A model generated the notes under the pieces. It did not search any database. It was not told where the DNA came from and saw nothing but the letters and a program-made list of their open reading frames with translations. Positions 44,955 to 56,849 of a stretch of DNA of 64,000 nucleotides are shown one piece after another (position 1 is the first letter of the stretch; each line of letters begins with the position of its first letter). This DNA is from Acanthococcus lagerstroemiae (lineage: Eukaryota > Arthropoda > Insecta > Hemiptera > Eriococcidae). The stretch is from positions 18,125,312-18,189,311 of the forward strand of contig CM063113.1 in NCBI GenBank assembly GCA_031841125.1. The letters run 5' to 3'. The translations under genes and the position numbers were made by a program.

Positions 44955-45054
44955 GTAAAGTAAGTTATTTATGATTTGATTATGTAAGAATCCGCAATGT
45001 GATACTTACACCTTCTTCAGTTTCATATCGCTAGCCAAAAAACTGTCTGCTCAT

Positions 45055-45290
45055 TAGTATAAAGGGTTGAGGAAAGAAGAGAAAGGAACCCAGAAACAGA
45101 TTTAGGCACTGAAAAAACCCTACCAACAACGTGAGGAATTTGGAACTCGAGGAAAACTGAAGTAACTGGAATTAGCCCCTCTTTTAATGGCTTAAGGGAG
45201 GGGGAGGTAACCCTGGAAATGAATTCAGGAATTCTTAAAACTTAATTTTGGGAAAGCAAATAGTGTTCAGGCTCGTATCGAGAGACTGCC
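45055..45290 (-). repeat. Degenerate ~115 bp tandem repeat, inverted locus
   Basis: Reverse complement shows 'AGTTCCAAATTCCTCACG', 'GTTGGTAGGGTTTTTTCAGT', 'TGTTTCTGGGTTCC' and 'CTCCCTTAAGCC' blocks in the order of the family at 42540-43560. It lies 100 bp beyond the inverted MITE copy. Confidence 0.55.
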
Positions 45291-45529
45291 CTGGGGACTG
45301 AAGCTCAAGTTCCAAAAATCAATGCCATTTCCTATATGAACTTTTCCTTCCTTATGGCACGGCTGAAATTTGGCAGAAAATGTACTTTTGACCCATGAAA
45401 CTTATCTAGGGCATAAACCGACCGAAAATATGAATTTTTTTCATCGAGAGTAAATGAAGACCATCTAGTATACATCAGGGAGGTCCAAAATGAAATGCGT
45501 TCCTCTCAGTAGCTAAACTTGTTAATTTT

Positions 45530-45840
45530 AGTCTAAGCATCGTGAGCCAATTTAGTTTTGTAATCAAAATATTTTGAGTTTTCCCAGCGGGGGGGGGGGG
45601 CATGTTCAATAAAGGACAATACACTAAATCTGCAGTTTTGCTTTGAAGCTTGCAAAAAACCGAGTTCGGTTAAAAAAATCTCGTTTAACCTTGAAAAATC
45701 GCTTTCATTAATGTGTAAATGGAGTACCTTCCGAGAATTTTGAAGGGAAGTTAATTCAATAATCAGTGGGCTCTGTTGATTTTGGGGTAAAAAGTACACT
45801 TTTCTGAACTTTGAATATTGCAGACCACATAAACTGAATA
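45530..45840 (-). repeat. Dispersed repeat X, copy 2 (minus)
   Basis: Reverse complement aligns with 2630-2960 (see there). The minus frame 45533-45847 (104 codons) preserves the segment corresponding to the short frame in copy 1, with LTSLQNSRKVLHLHIN. A G run at 45591-45600 interrupts. Product unknown. Confidence 0.6.
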
Positions 45841-45974
45841 AAATCATGAAACGGTTGTCTACTTGGATTTCAGAAACGCTAGATTCATTTATGAAAGTTT
45901 TCTTTTTAAGTATTTTGAAGCATCCACTAGGGGGTAGAACTTACAAATTACAGGTAATACCGTCAATAAATCGA

Positions 45975-46165
45975 AAATAGGGTTCTTCGAGTAGCTGAAT
46001 TCGTTTTCGACGTTTTTTGACTGCAATTCCTACCAATAAAGATCCACAGAGGGCAGGTACGAGCAAACTTATGGAGTCTCTGGATTTTGTTTTTGAGGTA
46101 ATTTTTACCAAAACTCCTATTAATGAGGGTTCACTGGGGGCAGATTTTGGAATCCTTATTTCACA
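45975..46165 (+). repeat. Degenerate ~115 bp tandem repeat, locus 3
   Basis: Two units ('AGCTGAATTCGTTTTCGACG' ... 'CACAGAGGGCAGGTACGAG' and 'TCTGGATTTTGTTTTTGAGG' ... 'TTCACTGGGGGCAG') match locus 1 at 1318-1700 in the same orientation. Confidence 0.6.
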
Positions 46166-46228
46166 TAATATGCTAAAAGTAGCTGTGTAATAGTAAAATT
46201 TCTGTTGCTTTAGTGGTCGACCATTTTA

Positions 46229-46400
46229 GAGTTGTTTTGCTTTTGTTTTTTATTTTCTCAAAATTTAAGACTAGGTTACATTGCAAGATGACAGAGCAAT
46301 TGGCTTCCAATCCGAGTTATTTTGCTATTGTTTTTCTTATCTTCTCAAAATTTAAAACTAGGTTACATTACAAGATGACAGAGCAACTGGCTTCCAATCC
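46229..46400 (+). repeat. Two-copy ~86 bp tandem duplication
   Basis: GAGTTGTTTTGCTTTTG at 46229 and GAGTTATTTTGCTATTG at 46314 start two units that share 'TCTCAAAATTTAA' and 'AAGATGACAGAGCAA' with high identity. It reads through as a 67-codon frame with a repeated block, but no known protein is suggested. Confidence 0.85.
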
Positions 46401-46416
46401 ACCAGTCGGCAGATAG

Positions 46417-48639
46417 TAAGAAAACAAACAAAACTTCATACTTGGCATACCTTACGCGATGCAAAGAAATTTGGCTCTCCTGTAGACAGACGAGCCCAGT
46501 TTTGTCTCTTAAAAGATCGTACTTGCGGTTGATTTGTTATTATTGGTTATGGTTTTCAAACGTTTTTGTGCCTCATATTTATTTATTTATTGTTATGGTA
46601 AAGGGGGAGGGGGCATAAAGCGGTATAGCGTAACAGAAGGACCCCTTTCAGCGATGAGGCCTCTTTGAAGTGTTTCGGGTCACCTCCCAGAAACGGGAGC
46701 GCGCCTCTGGTTATGAACGTATCGTGTGACGACGAGCTTTGTAAATCGCAAACCGAACTTTTTTGATAATTTAAGTTGAACGAGCATTTGCCGAAAATAA
46801 AGAGGATATTTCCAACACGTACGACGAGCTAACTCGTCCGTGATTACCTATATATGAACTACACCGCAAAAACAATATACGATGTTGGAATCGGCGACTA
46901 TGTAAAATGGGTACCCGCACGTAGAGCAGCTGCGAATAGGCTGATAAACGTGCATATGGGAAAGTTTTTGACAAAATTCCGTGTTCGCGGTCCAATCTAG
47001 CAAATGAAAGTTGTGCACCTGGGGCAAGGATCGAGCGTGTGCACATGACCCCGACGTCGGTGCCGCCGTTCCAAGTCGCTACCCGCTCGTCCCCCAGCCA
47101 ATGCAATCGAAATTCGCGGTTTGCGTTATCGGGAGCGAGAAATTTTTTCTACTGGCGAAGATGAATACACTTAATCGACTGAACCCTGTAATTAAGGCGG
47201 ATGAAAGCGACGATGCTGTTAGGTCGGGACCGATTAAAATTGATGTTTGTAGACGAAATTCGAAGAACAAACCTAATCGAAAACCCAATTTCAAGAACGT
47301 ATAACGAGAGAGTGTAACATACTTACTTCATCCTTGTGTGCTACTATACAAGTTCAGCGAGAGTGAGCGCAATAGTGTTAAAACAATTAATGTCATTTTG
47401 AAAAAGGCCGTTTAGAAATAGGTGGTTTTGAAATTTTGAATCAATGGTTTCTAATATGCCATCGCACTTTAGACCCGACTCATATTTCAGTCTCCAGAAT
47501 TGAAATTTCTTCCTCCAAGTGGGCGATATGGACTTGGCTCGAAAAATTTAACCGAATGTGGGAATAATGGTTTTGTTGATTTCAAATTAGAGTCCTGGTT
47601 CAGCTCGAATTTCAGCCCCCGAAATCATTCACTCTCATTTCCAGTGGCGCGCCGAAAAGGGTAAAGGAGAGTTTCTCCTTTAGGCTTGACAGTTGGCATC
47701 AGTAGAGAAATCAGTAGCTCTCGGACAGAAAATCAGAGTCTTTTTGAGATATTTTCGTCGGTTCTTTGACTCGGATCTATTGCTCAATCAGGAAACTTTT
47801 TCCTTTGGTATGACTCTACTTCCTTCGTTCCAAAATTTGAACTTTGTCAGTGGTAAGCACATACGAAAACACTTGAAATGAGTTTATTAAACTCGAGAAA
47901 GGAAGTCATCTGACCCAACAAATTTGAAAATCAACCATTATACGAAAAACAAAAGAGCTGACTTCAAATTATGAATTGCGACCTCTCTATCCCAAACGAC
48001 ATTAATTTTCTACAATTTAATTTTCAATTTTGATAAATACAGCGAATACCTGGACGAACACAAAGCGAATTGAAACCAGTTTTGAGCCAGCGAATGAACT
48101 TTTTTCCAATCCTGAATTTAAATGCACCCTACTGGCACGGGTCTCTCGTTAAAAATACCTAAACCACACGTAGATGACACTTTTAGCAGTAATAAAATAA
48201 TTAACGTTTTAATTTATTGAACGAATAACATTAATAAGGAATTGAATTTATTAAAGATATGAACAAAACGTTATTAGTACGTTGAAAGCCGAGAATATAT
48301 AAGTTGAAAAATGCATAATACTCGTAATTTGTGTCGCAAAAGTTGATTTAGAGAAATCCGAGTTTAAGTATTAATTTACTAAAGAGAATTATCGTTCGGC
48401 TAAGACCTATGTACCGCTTTGGCGAAAAGTTGTTCTTTCGACGAAAAACTCACTCTCCAGGGCAGGGTTTCATAAAAATCAATTTTTATTACGATACCGC
48501 CGTTACACATGATGTAGGTAGTAGGCAAGTAACCTACGTAATTCGTTTTAATTATGCCAGCGAAAACGAAAAGGCAATCATGACGTGAAAAATTCGAAGT
48601 ACGAGTAATTTGAAAAAAGAAACAAATAAAAACTATCCC
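46417..48639. other. Non-coding stretch
   Basis: A 97-codon plus frame (47011-47304) and its overlapping minus frames have no known motif. 46680-47300 is CpG-richer than the rest. No repeats recognised. Confidence 0.4.
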
Positions 48640-50285
48640 AGTAACACGTATTAGAAAATCTGATATTTTAATAAATCAATTATCGTTACTCAATAGATTA
48701 TTTCCAGTTAATTAGTGAGTATCAGTTAAGTACTTATTTACGGTAATTTAGGGTTCATCAGTTGTTTTGATCAGTCTTATGGGAATTTCTGTTTCTGAGT
48801 AATTGATTACTTTTCATTTGAGAAATCCTAATTAAAAATTTAGAAAATAATCGATTTTCAGTTTTTTTATTTAATTGACTATATTTGATTAATGGACTTT
48901 TATTGAATTACTGTTTTTAATTCTTTATTCATTTTAAGTAGGTAATCAATTTTACTTTTAATATCAGTGCTATTTTTGATTGAAAAACATCATTGTTATT
49001 TTTAATTAATCAATACAATTTTTTTTTGATCAGTATTATTTTTGATTCGTCTATGAGAGAGGAGAGGAGAGAGTGGAGGAGAGAGAGGAGGAAGGAGGAG
49101 CGAGGAGGAGAGAGGGAAGAGGAGGAGAGAGGGGAGAGGAAAGGGGAGAGAAGAGAGGAGAGAGAGGAGTAATAAACCAGTAATGATTGATTATTATTCA
49201 TTAATTAAGCATTTTCAAATAAACAAGTCTTTTCGTTATTCAGTGTTTTTGATTAGTTATTTTTGATTATCTAAACATCATATATATATATTTTTAAATT
49301 ATTCTTATTTTCAGGTATCAGGTATTTTTGATTATTCATCATATTTATTCATTCATTTTTTGTTCAAATAAATATTTTTAATTCATCAGTTATTTTTAGT
49401 TACCTGCCCATTTTAAGTTATTAATAATTTTTAATTATCTAATTCTGTAGTCAAATAATTATTTTTAACTAATTACACATTTAAGCTAGAATAATTTTTC
49501 AAATTAATAATTGCTTAAGTATAATAATTAATTATTTTACATCAATTATGCATCTATGTTTATCATCTTCATTTTTTTTTTTTTAAATTTGAGTCAGTAG
49601 TTTATTTATTTATTTTTATGAGCAACTGATTATTTTTAATTTGATTAGTTTGAATGCGAATACCGTAGAATAAACACTACGTTCCATTAATAATTCCTAT
49701 TTGGCTAATCAATATCATATTCATCAATTCTTTTTGACTCATCAATTTTTTCTCTAATTTGCCAATTATTTTTGAACAATTTGTCATTTTTAGTGTAAAC
49801 AGTTATTTTTGATGTAATAAGAAATCACGTTTCTAAATAATAAATATTTTTTATTTATTTATCTATTATGTTTAATTCATTAACCGTGTTTAATGAATCA
49901 GTTATTATGTTTAATAAATCAATTATGTTTACTGAATCTATTATTTTTGATTATTCAGGTATGTCTGTTTAATCGTTCATTTTGACTAATTAATTATTTT
50001 TGGTTAACAAAATAGTTTTAATTAAATGATTATTTTAAATTAATGAGTTATTTTTAATTACCTATTCAGTTACTTTTGATTGATCAATTATTTTTGATGA
50101 GTCTCGTAGTCTGTTTTTATCAATCGATACCTTAATATTTTAAATTACCCACAAATTTTAATTCATATATCATTTTTTATCAATTAATGATTTTTGATTA
50201 TCAGTTACTTTTTATTAATTAATCATTTTGGTATAATTAATTCTTTTTGCATTATTAGTTATTTTTATATAATCTGAATTCTGGA
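48640..50285. repeat. AT-rich degenerate satellite, locus 2
   Basis: About 1.6 kb of irregular short units on the themes TTATTTTTGATTA, AATTAATCA and TTTAATTATC. It shares composition and units with 18185-18535. It contains a GA block at 49050-49170. Coding potential is absent. Confidence 0.7.
49050..49170 (+). repeat. (GA/GGA)n purine block
   Basis: About 120 bases almost purely G and A on the plus strand (GAGAGGAGAGGAG and variants) embedded in the AT satellite. The minus-strand frame 49010-49201 is its low-complexity Ser/Leu/Pro translation and not a gene. Confidence 0.9.
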
Positions 50286-53274
50286 ACCCATAAATTTCAA
50301 AATATTTCCAAAATTGGAAAAATAATGAAAAAAATTTAAGCTACAGAATATGATTTTTGACATTTACACCTGTGAAACAAATCTTGGCGCATCTATATAT
50401 ATCCAGAAACTGACGCAATTAATAACGAAACTCTTTTTTTTTTTTAAAGTGACCATTTCTTTGGTCAGATTCACATGGAATGACCCGTTAGTTATTATTA
50501 CAATGTGTACCCTTTTTTATTTTCCTTGTATTTTACTTGAATTTACATTTTGTACTTGTAGAAAAATAAGGTACACAAAGTCAGCAAGCAAGAAATTCGG
50601 GATAGTAGGGTATGGAGAAAGCTAAGAGTCAAATAAATATGAAGGGGGGGGGATAGAAAAAAAATGGCTGAGTTATTACAGTACACTAAAGTTGGTTGTA
50701 CAAAAAACGACTTCATTCGGGCCGATCAGCGCTAGTATCGCTATTAATGATAACGCCGATATCATGTTATGAAAAGGTGAATGTTTTAGCACCTGTACAA
50801 AAAGGTTCACCATTTTATAACTTATCAATAAGTCCGATTGCAGCGCTCTCTGTAGGATGGACGGCCCGAATTAGATAACAAACGATTGCGTGATAATGCA
50901 GTATCATAAATATAAGGACAACGCCCACCATCAATTTACCTACGCTTTCTCATTTCCGACTTAGCGTACCTTTTTCTTATTTCACAGTTTGCGTCATACC
51001 GCAGCTGGGAAGTTCTATCGATTTCAATCCAAGATTTTCGTTTTTTGTTCTACAGCATATTGAAGATTGCCGATTTTGTGTATTTCTTCTCTGATCGCAT
51101 CATATATATTTTCTTGTTAAAAAAAAGAAGTTGGTAAAACATGTTTTTTAGGCTAACATTTTTTTTACTGAAAATATGCTTTTTGACTAAAAAGTAATCT
51201 TTTTCCAATCGTTAAGAAATATTATTCTTTTATTTCAAAATATTATTAATCTTTTTGTGAATACAGACTGTGGACATTAGCTTCTCTTGTACTGAAAATC
51301 TGAAATCTCCGTAATGAGTAGAAAATTTCTGAAATTTTTTTTTTGTGGGAGGAGGGGAAAGGCGAGTAAACTTAATTTTTCCTTTCACTAATTAGAAATT
51401 TGATTTGGCTCCAAATTGACGAGCAAAAAGAAACTAACCCTAAATTTTGTCAACTCAAGAAAAGATTTGGTGGAGTCTCAGCACGTCCTTGGAAACGGGT
51501 GGGTATACAAATTTTCAAAAAAATTCTCGAATATATTTTGCTTATTCTGTTTATTCCGGTGATGTAAAAACTCCGCATTACCAATAATGGACATTGGCCC
51601 TTTTTACTCGGTGGACAGAAATATAGGTAAGGAAAAATTAAAACTAGAAATCAGTGCTGTTCACTTTTTTTTTTTTTTTTTTTTTTTAAAGAAATGTCGA
51701 GAAAAGTATAGCCACCTCTACTTGCGCAATTGGGTTAGACCAATGGCTGACGAGAAAATGTATGCTAAGAAATTATTAGATAATAAACCACCCACCTTTG
51801 TGCACTTCCCGAGGGCAAACTTACGAATCGAGTACCTCTCGATGTTAATTAGTGGCTAACCTATTAAAACTGAAAAAAATGAAAAAAAGAGCTGGGTTTC
51901 GCCCTTAACGGGGCCCGAGTATCTCATTAATAAAATTCCACTGGAAGATATTTTTTCCTTTTGAATAATTCTTATTTCTAAATTGTCAGGATAAAATGTG
52001 TTAACGGGACAGAGACGCAGAGTAAACCAATCGACGAGATAATGCGCAAAAGAAAAGAGGTAATAATTAAAAGTTTTTAATTATGTGTCAACTCTTTTTC
52101 AGAAGCGTTGTACACTCCAGAGTATAAAGGGAATACCTATTTCGAACGAGCTCGTCTTTAAAGCTCGGTGTTGTAGGTACCCTGGCAGAAAATAAAGAAC
52201 GAGAGGGAATTCGCAAAAGGAAAACGAATCCTAAGGAAACCATTTTATTGAAAGGATTCTTAAACGAGCGTCGCAATGTAGACGTGTTGTCGTCGAGGTT
52301 ATTCGAAAATAAAATCAGAACATCGTTTCGAACGCGGAAAACGTTTTTTTAAAACGTCTTTTGTTTGCGTTTTTATAATCTTCGGAATGACACCATCGCC
52401 GAACTTCATACACACAGTGACCCGATTTATCAAATTTTTTCCCTTAATATTTTCGCATTTCATTTTTCCGGTGCGCTTTTTAACACTGCACCGCGACACT
52501 GAACGCCACATAAATTCCCGATTTCTGTTATTCGAAATGGATTTACATTGTAAAACTAGAAAGAAGAAAAAAGCGAAAACCGACTCGCAGATGTTATGTA
52601 AAACTTGCACGACGAGATTTATTACGTAGAATTTTTCAGTCTTGTATTTGAATTCGAGCTTTTTCAGCCGCATTCGGTCTTCGCTGCTCCACGCTGCTCT
52701 CTCTATTGTTATAGAAACATCGACAAAAAACTTGCAACGGTTCGAAGATATCGTGTGGCAAATCGTACTTCGCATCATTGTTTATTTCCAGCATATCGGT
52801 GAAATAAACGCTCGCGGAGATGCTTGTTGGTCTGCTGGGATTTCAAAATGCTGCGAGTTGGCCATAATTTTTGTAGATGAAATTCGGCCGGACAGAAGAA
52901 GAGAGACATTCTGTAATCTCGAGCCGAAGCTATGGTCACTTTTGAAATAAATGCCGTGAACATTCTGAGTTGGAATTGCCGGACTGCAGGATCGAATTTT
53001 TCTAATTTTTGGGTTAGAATTATTCTTTTGGCGTGGACAAATATTGTTAAGGAAATAACTGAACGAAGCAAGACTTCCTGGCAAAAGCGTGTGTAGAATT
53101 TATCATATTTTTGGTGCGATTCAGTATACGTCGTAGATACTGCGTGACTCAGAGCAATGAACTTACGACCATAAATCAGCTTTTCAGTTGCTATTCATTC
53201 GGTGAAAGTAGTTTCACTGGTCTCGTCACCACACTGCTTGCGAGCTATAGGTCCTAAACAAAAACTCGAGAATT
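50286..53274. other. Non-coding stretch
   Basis: T runs at 50432-50445 and 51667-51687. Apart from the unidentified frame at 52299-52778, only small overlapping frames without motifs. Confidence 0.4.
52299..52778 (-). CDS. Unidentified 159-codon open frame
   Basis: The longest frame in the window outside a recognised mobile element. The predicted protein is basic, with scattered Lys/Arg, one Phe run (FAFFFFLVL) from a homopolymer, and Cys residues without a regular pattern. I see no signal peptide, domain or motif. Overlapping frames are open on the opposite strand (52387-52629, 52642-52950), which argues for chance. It might be a decayed exon or nothing. No neighbouring feature supports expression. 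Confidence 0.15.
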   Translation of the reverse strand: MMRSTICHTISSNRCKFFVDVSITIERAAWSSEDRMRLKKLEFKYKTEKFYVINLVVQVLHNICESVFAFFFFLVLQCKSISNNRNREFMWRSVSRCSVKKRTGKMKCENIKGKNLINRVTVCMKFGDGVIPKIIKTQTKDVLKKRFPRSKRCSDFIFE

Positions 53275-53548
53275 TCAGACAGGCAGATATAGATAAAGAG
53301 ACGGATATTCAATTGGCTGATAAGGATCGAGAATTCCTCAGGTCTCCTTATCGACAGACAAGTAGTTTCTCTGTGTACAGACAGACAAATAGACAGCCTT
53401 ACAGTCAACCTGATGGGAAATTGACAAATACCCCACTGTCCAGCAAGCGAGACAGTCGGTCAGTTGGATGCAGAATTGGGCAAGCTTCGACTCCTCCACA
53501 GAATCGTTGGAAATACGGATACACTTAATGTCTCTAGAGTCGTTGTGG
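53275..53548 (+). repeat. GACA/CAGT-rich simple-sequence region, left
   Basis: Degenerate CAGACAGACAAATAGACAG-type units and 'CGAGACAGTCGGTCAGT'. The same sequence type resumes at 57320-57650, on the far side of the composite unit, as if the two were once contiguous. The short frames here are low-complexity translations. Confidence 0.6.
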
Positions 53549-53556
53549 AATCCGGC

Positions 53557-53734
53557 CAAGGGCGCAACCAAGGAGGAGGCTAGGGAGCTATAGCCCCTCC
53601 CAAAGTCGGAAATTCATGAAAATAGGTTGGTACCAAATCAGGCACGTACCAAATCGGGTTTTCACTCCACCCCAGTTTTTTTTTCTTTCTCAATTCTAGT
53701 TCCCACCAAAAAAAAAGTACTGGTTGCGCCCCTG
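53557..53734 (+). mobile_element. hAT-like MITE family A, copy 1
   Basis: 178 bp with ends CAAGGGCGCAACC and GGTTGCGCCCCTG, a 13 bp terminal inverted repeat with two mismatches, hAT-like in form. Internal landmarks: 'AGGAGGAGGCTAGGGAGC', 'GGTACCAAATCAGG', 'GTTTTCACTCC'. The left flank is AATCCGGC; the right flank does not repeat it, but the flank beyond copy 2 does. Confidence 0.85.
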
Positions 53735-53899
53735 CACTGATACATAGTACAAATTCATGAGAGTGACAAATGTTCCCGTCTATTCTGATAACCGAAAATC
53801 CCTCCCTCCCCCGGAGAGGTATTTGGCGCTTATGAACAAACTCGTCTAAAATGGTTTCCAGATGCCCTTTTGTAAAGTTTCATAGAATGCCAGTGAGGC

Positions 53900-54064
53900 C
53901 AGTGGCGTAGCCAAGGGAGGACAACCCTCCCCATGAGCTTTTTTTTTTTAAATTCTAACTACGCTAGCTATTTTTTTCTGCATAAATTTAGGGCAACTCG
54001 GTAAAAAAGAGGCAACCAATTTTGCTTGCCCTCACCCCTAGCAAAAGTCCTGGCTACGCTAATG
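53900..54064 (+). mobile_element. hAT-like MITE family C
   Basis: 165 bp, left end CAGTGGCGTAGCCA, right end TGGCTACGCTAATG (a terminal inverted repeat with two mismatches). 8 bp flanks AGTGAGGC (53892-53899) and AGTGAAGC (54065-54072) agree at 7 of 8 positions, consistent with a hAT target duplication. No coding capacity. Its ends resemble the widespread CAGTGGCGTAGCC class of hAT MITEs in animals. Confidence 0.85.
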
Positions 54065-54125
54065 AGTGAAGCTGAACTCATCAGCTTATACCCAATTTAG
54101 ATTTTTGGCACAGACACACCGCAGC

Positions 54126-54217
54126 TACTTGGGTATGGAGTTATTATTTCTAACTATACAAAATGTCTGTAGCTATACTTGGGTGTGGGATTATTACTTC
54201 CAACTATACGAGATATT
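54126..54217 (+). repeat. Two-copy 50 bp tandem duplication
   Basis: TACTTGGGTATGGAGTTATT at 54126 and TACTTGGGTGTGGGATTATT at 54176 start two ~42 bp units with high identity, continuing through 'CTAACTATAC' and 'CCAACTATAC'. Confidence 0.8.
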
Positions 54218-56849
54218 AGTTTCGCCTTCTGAAATCTTCGAGGCCAACAAGCATCAACAATCGTGGAAAAATTTTGCATCACATCTAATGATGGATATTG
54301 ATGGTATATGCAACAGAAGATCCAGGTTTCATTCTGGACGGGGATAAGCAATGTGGAGAATGATCATCCGAAAATACCTAGAATTTTCGAAGAATGGGGA
54401 AGGAGTGAAGTCGCTGCATAAAGATAAAAGTGGGGCCTACCGTGAAGCAGGCCTTATCGGGGTTATTCCAAGTTAGGGGGTGTGGTGTCGGGAGGGGGGA
54501 GGAGTTATGGCGTTCGTCCACCATCTGCGCCCACCATGTCCCTTGAAAGAGCCTTTTCCCTGTAACGATCTCACTGAAAATTTTACTTTTCTTTCGAATA
54601 CCATAATACCTAGGGTTACCTTGATAAGGTTGAGGAGCCCCTCTGGATCTACCAGCTGTGGCATGCAAATGTTTCTATTATAATTACAGCAATGCCATCG
54701 AGAGTGAAAGAGGGGTCAAGTTCAGAAAAGTCACAGAAAGGAAATTGTCTTCAGGGTCAGTTCATTTTTCATATCAGTTCGGCTGCTTTGAAATTTTGCA
54801 TTTGTAGAAGAATTGTTTGGGGTTTGTAGGTCTTTTTCTCCTCATATAACCCCCTTCGAAATTGATCTGTAGCAATGACACTGTACTACTGCATATAGGG
54901 CTGTGTTTTGCTCTAAATGCAAACACGAGGGGATTCGATAAATGAGCTAATTGGCTACAAAATTTTGAGGAGAGATCCTCCAAATTATTGAGAGTAGTCA
55001 AAATGTCTCGTGCCTCTTACAGTTTCTGAACACATTACAGACACGAACTGTTGGTTTTAAGGGTTACTGAAACCATTTACATCATTTTAATTCTGAAGGC
55101 CTCTGTGCTCTCAAACGAAGAATTAGGCCGGTTAAAAATTGGTGGATGTAGACAAATACAATGTAGACACTGTGCGTAGACATTAAAATTGCTGAAAAAT
55201 TACCCTTTTGATATCGGCTCCAAATTGAGTCATAAAAAGCGGAGGGATTCAAATACAGCCAGAACAAAGGAATTTCGTTTTATTTTCTACAGGAGGCACC
55301 AAGAATTCCGAATGCTAACTACTTCAAAATTTTAGTTGATAGTACAAAAAAAAAAAAGAAAATTCAGTTTTATCATTCTTGCAACTGGTTATGAGAATGT
55401 TTCAAATTTTAATTGACAAGAAAAGAAATGAAAGGTTTTCGGCCTTCTCAGTTTTATCAATTTTTCGGTCGCACACCAAGGAAATTTTAAAGAAGCGTGA
55501 GGGGGAGGGGAAGGCAGTGAGGTGCATTATGCAATTTTAAAGTGACGAGGTTGAATTTCTTTTCGGGTGAAAAACTTTCTCTTTCACAAAAGGACGCTTA
55601 TACGCACCGTCAATTCGGGATTCTTGAAAGGGAAGGTACCGAATAAAATATCGGAATATGTGTCCTTGGGTCTCTGATTTGAATATCACATCAGATTTTG
55701 ATAGGGTCTCGATTGGGGCTTAAAAATTTAAATTTGAACTCTGATAGTAAGTGAAAGAAAAATTTGGAAGTCAAGAATTTTCTAAGAAATACTGTCCCAC
55801 AGTCGGGGGAAATATTTGCTAGCGAAAAATAGAAACAATAAATATAAATGAATCCTCAACCTGTCGGTCTGTTCCGGCAACCAGTTTCTAAAATTTTTCA
55901 ATTTATCCATACGATTTTTAGATGGTGAAGGTGGTTCATGTTACAACCTTCCTCGATCCAAACTGAGGAAGTTGGAAGATTAAATACAGATTATTTCTGA
56001 TTTATTCTTCGGAGGAAGAGGGTAGGGATTGCTAAATGGTACTTGATCTTATTTTGAACCTGACTCATAAATTTGATGTACGAAGAAGGACCTGAAAATT
56101 GAAAAACTTGGAAAATAGAATGTAGATTTTATAATTTAGGGCGGAGTGGAGAAACCTTTGATCTCGTACTGAATTTTTCATTTTTTCCAATGACCAGTGT
56201 AACACGATACCACAGAATAGTAGTTTTGAACTGACTTACGTTAAAGCATAGCAATGGAGTAAGATTCAATTTTTTGGTCAAAAATTCGTCTTTAGATGAG
56301 TGCATGTGTTCGAAGAGTCGTCACGCCACTATTGTTCATTTGATTACAATGTTTTTTTATATTTTTGAAAATAGGAGAAATAACCTTTTAAATGACGTTT
56401 GAAAAGATTTACTGCAATACTAACCCGAGTAGCCTTAGGAAAAAAGTCAAATGTTCTAATTTTCTTGAATTTTTTTCGATTTTCAAAATTGGAAAAATAT
56501 ATTTTTTCTACTCTTCAAAGACATAACAAAAATTTTAATCGGACGAATTAACGGTTCTTCAAGTACGCAAAACGATTTCTTTTTAACCAAAAATAATAAA
56601 ATTTTGGCGTGCATTAGAAATATTTTCAATGTCATAAGGTTGTACTCGAGCAAGCGTTGAAGAAATAATATTGGGCACGGCCTCCCTATCAGAAAAACCA
56701 AGACTTTTTTTCCATCTGTTTTTTTATTTGGTTTTTTCTTTTATTTCGCGGGAAATTTGCAATTTTGTTTCAAGTCCCCCCCCCCTCCAGAGAGTGATGC
56801 TCAAGTAAACTTACACCCCATTAAAAATACAAAAACAGAGTACACAGTG
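54218..56849. other. Interior of the composite unit, no gene recognised
   Basis: Minus-strand frames at 54378-54668 overlap each other in a GC-richer block, unidentified. An A run lies at 55349-55360, and a C run just before 56790. Nothing resembling a transposase, including the hAT C-terminal dimerisation region, was seen. Confidence 0.4.

Noticed and set aside
47640..47700. CAGTGGCGCGCCG as the end of a further hAT-like MITE
   Set aside because: No matching inverted end or flank duplication was found downstream.
49010..49201. 63-codon Ser/Leu/Pro-rich minus frame
   Set aside because: Translation of the GA simple-sequence block.
53735..56849. hAT transposase inside the composite unit
   Set aside because: None of the open frames is longer than about 96 codons or has hAT motifs.
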